Below are positions 62,722 to 64,000 of a stretch of DNA of 64,000 nucleotides, in pieces. Location: positions 1-64,000 of the forward strand of contig CAMOVZ010000004.1 of the NCBI GenBank assembly GCA_946628045.1, read 5' to 3'. Position 1 is the first letter of the stretch. The number at the start of each line of letters is the position of its first letter. Source of the stretch: an uncultured Caryophanales bacterium (GTDB taxonomy: Bacteria > Bacillota_I > Bacilli_A > RF39 > UBA660). The position numbers and the translations under genes were made by a program. The notes under the pieces are model-generated. The model had not been told where the DNA came from. It ran no database searches and saw only the letters and a list, made by a program, of their open reading frames with translations.

Positions 62722-63181
62722 AATTTTTTATTGGTGTGATTTCTTTAATATCTTTTTCAATATTAATACCTCTATTTCTGTAAGCTTTTTTAATATTTTC
62801 TAAATCATTTTCACTTACTTTGGTATAAAGTTTACCATCTACTTTTATTAATTTATTATTATTTATATTTTTATATATATCTATTACTTCTTTTGGTACA
62901 TATAATTCATTATGATATTTACATATTGTGAGTATTTGTGATTTTCTATATAATTCTTTTGTACTTGTTAGAATTAATACTCTATTACCTATATAATTAC
63001 TTTTTTCTATAAATTCTTTTAATTTATCTTCTTCTATAGAATAACAATTTTTATTATTTATTATTCTTGGAAATGAGTTTAATTCTACTTCATATTTTTT
63101 ACATAGTTCATAGATATTTCTTTCAATAAATGTGGTATCATTAATGATGTCATAATAATATGTAAAATATTTTATATTCAT
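62720..63181 (-). CDS. Unknown protein in the spoIVA region
   Basis: A 153-aa soluble basic protein starting MNIKYFTYYYDIINDTTFIER, with a mixed alpha/beta pattern (NRVLILTSTKELYRKSQILTI) and a basic C-terminus. No family is recognised. It lies between spoIVA and spoVIF on the same strand, so a sporulation role is possible from position alone. The RBS is AGGAAGTGG. Confidence 0.5.
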   Translation of the reverse strand: MNIKYFTYYYDIINDTTFIERNIYELCKKYEVELNSFPRIINNKNCYSIEEDKLKEFIEKSNYIGNRVLILTSTKELYRKSQILTICKYHNELYVPKEVIDIYKNINNNKLIKVDGKLYTKVSENDLENIKKAYRNRGINIEKDIKEITPIKN

Positions 63182-63217
63182 TAAACCACTTCCTATTCTT
63201 AATTAATTATATAATAA

Positions 63218-63457
63218 TTAAAACATTTTATCAATATTATTTGGTACTTGGTCATTCATAATAGCATTAATAATTTTATCTTCTTTTTCTTTTGATACAG
63301 TTTTTCCTGTTAGATTACTTATATCACTAATTACTTCTCTTAATGTTTTTTCATCTTTCATATTGTTTTGTTGAATTTTGTTTGCTAAATTTAAAATAGT
63401 TTCTTTATTTATATTAGTTTTCTTTTCTATTTTATTAAATAGGCTATCTTTAAACAT
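63218..63457 (-). CDS. Stage VI sporulation protein F-like
   Basis: A 79-aa protein. FNKIEKKTNINKETILNLANKI, KDEKTLREVISDISNLTGK and VSKEKEDKIINAIM follow the SpoVIF (YjcC) pattern. SpoVIF is needed for assembly of GerE-dependent coat proteins in Bacillus. The SD AGGAGG lies inside a hairpin (63465-63488), which may delay translation or end transcription. Confidence 0.75.
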   Translation of the reverse strand: MFKDSLFNKIEKKTNINKETILNLANKIQQNNMKDEKTLREVISDISNLTGKTVSKEKEDKIINAIMNDQVPNNIDKMF

Positions 63458-63464
63458 AAAAAAC

Positions 63465-63488
63465 CTCCTATATAATTATATGTAGGAG
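63465..63488 (-). promoter_or_regulatory. Hairpin covering the SD of the spoVIF-like gene
   Basis: Minus strand CTCCTA pairs with TAGGAG of the SD, 12-nt loop region, and T runs follow on both strands. It may end transcripts from the upstream gene or hide the SD in read-through RNA. Confidence 0.55.
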
Positions 63489-63494
63489 ATTTTT

Positions 63495-63746
63495 TTATTT
63501 TCTTAATTTATTTAATTTATTACATTGTTTTATAAAATCATCATATGAGATTAATCCGTTATTAAATCTATCTTGTAGTATTTCTAGAGATTGTTCTAAC
63601 ATTTCATTACTATTATTTATATCTTTATGAGCATTAGTATGTATTTCTTGTGTCTGTCCTATATTATTGGCATTTTCTTTAATAGCATTCATTTTATTTT
63701 TAAAGTTATTAGCGTTTGGATTGTAATTATTATTTCCTATTATCAT
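63495..63746 (-). CDS. Small SHOCT-like protein
   Basis: An 83-aa protein with an Asn-rich head and a C-terminal stretch LEQSLEILQDRFNNGLISYDD, then FIKQCNKL, that fits SHOCT domains (L-x-x-L-x-x-L-x-x-x-G-x-I-x-x-x-E/D-F). SHOCT is a short oligomerisation module. It starts 1 base overlapping the stop of der, so it is co-transcribed with it. Confidence 0.5.
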   Translation of the reverse strand: MIIGNNNYNPNANNFKNKMNAIKENANNIGQTQEIHTNAHKDINNSNEMLEQSLEILQDRFNNGLISYDDFIKQCNKLNKLRK

Positions 63747-64000
63747 TATTCATCACCACTTCTATTTTTAAATTGAAGTACTATAGGAGTTCCTTCAAAA
63801 TTGAAATTCTCTCTTATTTTATTTTCTAAGTACCTTTCATATGAAAAGTGTACTAATCCTTTATTATTTACTCTAAATGTAAATTTAGGGGGATTAATTC
63901 CTGTTTGAGAAGTGAAATATATTTTTAATCTTTTACCTTTATATGATGGAGGTATATTTAGATTATAGGCATCTAATATTATGTCATTTAATATAGATGT
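63746..64000 (-). CDS. der: GTPase Der (EngA), C-terminal part only
   Basis: The window ends inside this gene. The visible 84 codons are the KH-like domain: NIPPSYKGKRLKIYFTSQTG, INPPKF, HFSYERYLENKIRENF and FEGTPIVL, all standard for Der. The two GTPase domains lie beyond base 64000. Der helps mature 50S subunits; der next to spoIVA is also seen in Bacillus. Confidence 0.93.
   Translation of the reverse strand, partial: TSILNDIILDAYNLNIPPSYKGKRLKIYFTSQTGINPPKFTFRVNNKGLVHFSYERYLENKIRENFNFEGTPIVLQFKNRSGDE

Noticed and set aside
1..64000. UGA as tryptophan (mycoplasma code)
   Set aside because: Several genes end cleanly at TGA (e.g. 3730, 29456) and conserved Trp positions use TGG.
1..64000. 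CRISPR arrays, tRNA or rRNA genes, insertion sequences
   Set aside because: No regularly spaced repeats, no GGTTCGAATC-type T arm outside chance AT-rich matches, no transposase motif or terminal repeats were seen.

Overview
The window is a very AT-rich (by eye roughly 25-30% G+C) stretch of a Gram-positive chromosome from the Bacillota, class Bacilli. Evidence is the strong GGAGG/AGGTGAT ribosome binding sites, two T-box leaders, EzrA, CdaA/CdaR, YtxG/YtxH-like proteins, NrnA, EngB, Der and sporulation proteins. TGA is used as a stop and TGG as Trp, so the mycoplasma code is not in use. The AT richness, compact spacing and gut-type surface proteins suggest a small-genome, Mollicutes/Erysipelotrichia-like commensal (RF39-type) that keeps sporulation genes; that placement is inference. 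I see no IS element, prophage, CRISPR array, tRNA or rRNA.

Layout. 1-3.7 kb: SGNH hydrolase, a lipoprotein, and an operon with a TtcA-like PP-loop enzyme. 3.8-7.7 kb: envelope/spore-wall block (five-LysM protein, transthyretin-like protein, SpoIID/peptidoglycan-binding protein, NlpC/P60 hydrolase, DUF378). 7.7-17.4 kb: RNase R, cdaA-cdaR, a large surface protein, a GerS/LolA-like lipoprotein, a thioredoxin-fold protein and a CtpA protease. 17.4-19.3 kb (minus): a thioester/CnaB surface protein and its sortase. 19.5-24 kb: formate-THF ligase, an Ig-like surface protein, then a yybP-ykoY (Mn2+) riboswitch ahead of NfeD-SPFH. 24-36 kb: radical SAM YhcC, VanY, GH31, T-box/membrane protein/leuS, an 880-aa orphan, Cse60. 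36-42 kb: SpoVB/MurJ-like flippase, a frameshifted YbhN-like protein, a lipoprotein, two FemABX ligases. 42-42.6 kb: two genes too short for routine ORF calling, one resembling a type I toxin with a convergent small RNA. 42.6-58.2 kb: a block recalling the Bacillus trmB-ytxGH-tyrS-rpsD-ezrA-thiI-ackA region, then PrsW, a second ackA, nrnA and engB. 58.2-64 kb: unknown membrane proteins, a membrane-fused lipase, then (minus) spoIVA, spoVIF, a SHOCT-like protein and the end of der.

The genes mainly serve envelope building, aminoacylation and translation, c-di-AMP signalling, acetate/folate metabolism and spore assembly. Intergenic regions are very compact: a hairpin terminator, often overlapping the stop codon, is followed directly by a -10 box (the 9-mer TGTTATAAT occurs six times in this role) and an RBS, leaving leaders of about 15-25 nt. 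Exceptions with long leaders are the Mn2+ riboswitch, two T-boxes and the rpsD leader. Several starts were moved downstream of the longest reading frame on RBS position.
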